Position numbers and translations under genes: made by a program. Of a stretch of 10,056 nt of DNA, positions 7,114 to 10,056 are shown one piece after another. The notes under the pieces are model-generated. The model saw only the letters and a program-made list of their open reading frames with translations, did not search any database and had not been told where the DNA came from. Each line of letters opens with the position of its first letter. Positions within the stretch are counted from its first letter, which is position 1. Source of the DNA: an uncultured Rhodocyclaceae bacterium (GTDB taxonomy: Bacteria > Pseudomonadota > Gammaproteobacteria > Burkholderiales > Rhodocyclaceae); NCBI GenBank assembly GCA_903930805.1, contig CAIYZZ010000104.1, positions 1-10,056 of the forward strand, written 5' to 3'.

Positions 7114-9061
7114 GCCTGCCCCGATAACGCATCCGCTCACACTGATACAGACCTGGTGGCTGCTCGCCACAGGGCTGGCAGCCTTCGCCCCGCTGACACC
7201 ACAGGTGCCCCTCTGGCTATCCGCCGTTACCGGCGCGGCCTTTCTCTGGCGCATCGTACTGGCGTGGTGGTGCCAATCATTGCCGACGCGCTGGGTGCTG
7301 ATTTTCGTCACTTTCGCCGGTGCAGCCGGGGTCTTCATCCAGTACCGCACCTTGTTCGGCCAACAGGCCGGCGTCGCACTGCTGCTCATCTTTCTCGCCC
7401 TGAAACAACTCGAGGCACGTGCGCCACGCGATGGTCTCGCGATTGTCCTGCTCGCCTACTTCCTCACGCTCGCGCAGTTCTTCGAAAACCAGTCGATCCC
7501 CGTGGCCGCCACCATGATCGGCACGCTCATCGTCACCACGGCCGCACTCGCCAGCCTCACCGATAGTCAGGCGCGCCCTGTTGCTTTGATCAGATTGGCC
7601 GGCATGATGCTGGCGCAGGCGCTGCCTTTCATGCTGATCCTGTTCATCCTGTTCCCACGGGTCTCCGGCCCGCTCTGGGGTCTGCCGGTAGATGCGTATA
7701 GCAGCCTCAGCGGACTCTCCGACAACATGTCGCCCGGTGCGATCAACAACCTGATCCAGTCCGATGCCATTGCCTTCCGCGTCAAGTTCGACGCTACCGT
7801 TCCGCCCAGGAAGGAGCTCTACTGGCGCGGCCCGGTGTTCGCCCGACTGGATGGTCGCACCTGGCGTCCCGGCATCCGTGGGGTCATCGTCAGCATGCCC
7901 AAGCCGCCGCCGACCACCGGCCCGACGTATGCCTATACCGTCACACTGGAACCGCACAACAAGCCCTGGTTGTTCGCACTCGAGTTCCCCAGCACCCTGC
8001 CTCCCGATGCCATCGCCACTGCCGATTTCCAGCTCCACAGCAAGAAGCCGGTACGCGAACGCAAGCGCTACGCAATGATCTCGCGGCCCGAGTTGCCCTA
8101 TCACCCTGAAAATCTCAATGTCCTGGCCGAAGCCCTGCGGCTACCGGCCAGCGACAATCCGCGCACGACGGCGCTCGGCAAGCGCTGGCAGGCCGAAGGC
8201 GGCACCGACCAACAGCGCATGCAGCACGCCATCGGATTCATGCGCGACCAGCGACTACTGTATACCCTGCAACCGCCGTTGATGAGCACGCACGTCGCCG
8301 ACGAATTTCTCTTCGACTACCAGCGCGGTTTTTGCGAACACTTCTCGGCGGCTTTCGTCGTATTGATGCGTGCCGCTGGCGTGCCGGCCCGCGTCGTCAC
8401 CGGCTATCAGGGCGGCGAGCACAATCCCGTCGACGACACCTGGGTGATCCGCCAATCCGACGCCCATGCCTGGGCCGAAGTCTGGCTGGAGGGGCGCGGT
8501 TGGATCCGTGTCGACCCCACGGCGACCAGCGTGCCGGCGCGCATTGAGCAGAACCTTGCCGCTGCCGTGCCGGCCGGCGAGCCCCTGCCCTTCCTCGCAC
8601 GCGCCGGCTACGAGTGGCTGCGTGAAATGCGCTTTCGCTGGTGGGCCATCAACAATTCATGGAACCAGTGGGTGCTCGGCTACGACCCGCAGCGGCAGCG
8701 CGAGTTTCTCGAAAAACTCGGTATGAGCTCACCCGACTGGGGCAAGATGACCGCCACCCTGGCGGTGCTGTGCGGCAGCCTGCTGCTGACGCTCAGCGCC
8801 TGGATGCTCTACCGCCGGCCACGTCTGGATCCCGTTGAGCGCGAGTGGCGCAAGCTCTCACGCCGTCTCGGCAAGCGGGGCTTGTCACGCCAGACCTGGG
8901 AAGGCCCACGCGATTACGCACACCGCATCGCACAGGCGCAACCCGCGAATGCGGGCGAAATTGGCCGCATCGCTGCGCTTTATATCGGGTTGCGCTACGG
9001 TAGGCTGTCACCTCGCCTGATCGACGCACTGCGCCGCCAAGTCGCGGCCTTCAAACCATGA
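7103..9061 (+). CDS. tgpA: TgpA-type membrane transglutaminase (DUF3488 / transglutaminase core / DUF4129)
   Basis: The protein has 652 residues (P. aeruginosa TgpA 668). The N-terminal half carries about seven membrane helices, from LIQTWWLLATGLAAFAPL to ALPFMLILFILFPRV. A large periplasmic part follows with the transglutaminase core. The catalytic triad is visible: Cys411 in RGFCEHFSAAF, His455 in DAHAWAEVW and Asp471 in IRVDPTA. The spacings are 44 and 16, the same as Cys404-His448-Asp464 of the Pseudomonas protein. One more helix, LAVLCGSLLLTLSAWMLY, leads to a C-terminal cytoplasmic tail of DUF4129 type. The ATG at 7103 lies within the end of the DUF58 gene; the upstream ATG at 7058 would add 15 residues and overlap more. 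TgpA is reported to be essential in P. aeruginosa; its substrate is not known to me. The stop overlaps mltB by four bases (ATGA). Confidence 0.93.
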   Translation: MASKPAPITHPLTLIQTWWLLATGLAAFAPLTPQVPLWLSAVTGAAFLWRIVLAWWCQSLPTRWVLIFVTFAGAAGVFIQYRTLFGQQAGVALLLIFLALKQLEARAPRDGLAIVLLAYFLTLAQFFENQSIPVAATMIGTLIVTTAALASLTDSQARPVALIRLAGMMLAQALPFMLILFILFPRVSGPLWGLPVDAYSSLSGLSDNMSPGAINNLIQSDAIAFRVKFDATVPPRKELYWRGPVFARLDGRTWRPGIRGVIVSMPKPPPTTGPTYAYTVTLEPHNKPWLFALEFPSTLPPDAIATADFQLHSKKPVRERKRYAMISRPELPYHPENLNVLAEALRLPASDNPRTTALGKRWQAEGGTDQQRMQHAIGFMRDQRLLYTLQPPLMSTHVADEFLFDYQRGFCEHFSAAFVVLMRAAGVPARVVTGYQGGEHNPVDDTWVIRQSDAHAWAEVWLEGRGWIRVDPTATSVPARIEQNLAAAVPAGEPLPFLARAGYEWLREMRFRWWAINNSWNQWVLGYDPQRQREFLEKLGMSSPDWGKMTATLAVLCGSLLLTLSAWMLYRRPRLDPVEREWRKLSRRLGKRGLSRQTWEGPRDYAHRIAQAQPANAGEIGRIAALYIGLRYGRLSPRLIDALRRQVAAFKP

Positions 9062-10038
9062 AACGCATCACCATTGCCCTGCTTGTCCTGTTTGCCTTGA
9101 ATACGCATGTCGCCTGCGCCACCGGCTATGCAGAACGCGACGACGTCCATGCCTTCATCGCCGACATGCAGGCGCGCCACGGCATCGACGCCGACCGCCT
9201 CGCCGCGCAATTTGCCAGAACCCGCCCGATCCCGGCGGTCCTGAAAGCCATCGCGCCACCGGTCGATCCAGGCATTCGTTCCTGGGATACTTATCGCCAA
9301 CGCTTCATCGAACCACGCCGCATTGCCGCCGGTCTCGACTTCTGGCGCAAGCATCAGGCCAAGCTGGAGCAAGCGCAAACGCTCACCGGCGTGCCCGCCG
9401 AAATCATCGTCGCCATCATCGGCATCGAAACCTTCTACGGCAAGCATCTTGGCCGCTTCGACACCTTCGCCGCACTGACCACACTCGCCTTCGATTACCC
9501 GCCGCGCGCCGACCTGTTCCGGCGCGAACTCGAAGCCCTGCTGTTGCTGGCGCGCGATGAAGGCCGCTCACCCGGCAGCTACCACAGCTCCTTCGCCGGA
9601 GCCATCGGCTTGCCCCAGTTCCTGCCTTCCAGTATCCGCGCCTATGCCATCGACTTCGACGGAAATGGCCACATCGACCTGACCGGCAGCCCAAGCGATG
9701 CCATCGGCAGCGTCGCCAACTTTCTCAAGGAACATGGCTGGGAGACCGCTGGCCCGGTGGCCGAAAAAGTCGGCGTTGGCGGGACGGCACATGAAGGATT
9801 GATTACAGCAGGCATCAAGCCCGTGCGCCGACCGGCCGAGATGGCTGACTTCGGTGTTGCGGTTCCAACCAACGCACCCGACGCACCCGCCGCGCTGATC
9901 GACCTCGTCACGCCAAATGCGGAAACGGAATACTGGCTCGGCTACCAGAACTTCTATGTCATCACGCGCTACAACCGCAGCAGCTTCTACGCAATGGCGG
10001 TGTTTCAGTTTGCGCAGGTGCTGAAAGAGCGCAATTAA
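9058..10038 (+). CDS. mltB: Lytic murein transglycosylase B
   Basis: MltB cleaves the glycan strands of peptidoglycan in the periplasm, forming 1,6-anhydromuramic ends. The protein has 326 residues. An N-terminal signal sequence (residues 2-19) is followed by the MltB domain with the catalytic Glu124 in AIIGIETFYGKHLGRF. An EF-hand-like loop DFDGNGHIDL matches the calcium-binding site of E. coli Slt35. The start ATGA overlaps the tgpA stop, so the gene is coupled to the operon. Cys20 sits in THVAC, but His at -3 is not lipobox-like; cleavage after ACA by signal peptidase I, giving a soluble periplasmic enzyme, is equally possible. E. coli MltB is a lipoprotein. The gene ends 18 bases before the window ends, so any further operon members are not seen. 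Confidence 0.93.
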   Translation: MKRITIALLVLFALNTHVACATGYAERDDVHAFIADMQARHGIDADRLAAQFARTRPIPAVLKAIAPPVDPGIRSWDTYRQRFIEPRRIAAGLDFWRKHQAKLEQAQTLTGVPAEIIVAIIGIETFYGKHLGRFDTFAALTTLAFDYPPRADLFRRELEALLLLARDEGRSPGSYHSSFAGAIGLPQFLPSSIRAYAIDFDGNGHIDLTGSPSDAIGSVANFLKEHGWETAGPVAEKVGVGGTAHEGLITAGIKPVRRPAEMADFGVAVPTNAPDAPAALIDLVTPNAETEYWLGYQNFYVITRYNRSSFYAMAVFQFAQVLKERN

Positions 10039-10056
10039 GCTTACAGCAGCGACCGC

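Overview
The window looks like chromosomal DNA from a GC-rich betaproteobacterium, possibly Rhodocyclales or a relative. The evidence is the dapA-bamC pairing, the MoxR / DUF58 / TgpA / MltB gene order and the overall protein flavour. This is recognition of gene families and order, not a database match.

Layout. (1) Positions 1-864 hold the 3' part of a plus-strand gene that enters from outside the window. It has a helical YPNGRF-type repeat and a beta-rich C-terminal domain of unknown function. (2) Positions 865-2050 are about 1.2 kb with no full-size gene. This stretch contains a run of strong hairpins (1244-1369), a possible mini-gene for a 19-residue acidic peptide with its own ribosome site and terminator (minus strand, 1414-1539), and a promoter leading into the first part of a LexA/S24-like repressor gene. 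That fragment runs head-on into the first part of a phage/island-type tyrosine recombinase gene. I read the pair as the scar of an excised or deleted integrative element. A cluster of TAGCTAC repeats lies upstream of the integrase fragment. (3) Positions 2052-5110 on the minus strand carry a histone-deacetylase-family amidohydrolase, then dapA (lysine/diaminopimelate synthesis), then bamC (outer-membrane assembly lipoprotein), closed by a clear intrinsic terminator at 1983-2013. (4) Positions 5194-10038 on the plus strand are a tight four-gene operon: a MoxR-type AAA+ ATPase, a DUF58 membrane protein, a TgpA-type membrane transglutaminase and an MltB-type lytic transglycosylase. The last three are joined by short overlaps.

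The two operons diverge from the 83-base gap at 5111-5193. Both touch the cell envelope: DapA makes a precursor of diaminopimelate for peptidoglycan, BamC belongs to the outer-membrane protein assembly machine, and the plus-strand operon ends in a peptidoglycan-cleaving enzyme. The established genes are ordinary. The unusual material is in the 1.2 kb remnant region: the integrase/repressor fusion scar, the hairpin array and the acidic mini-gene.
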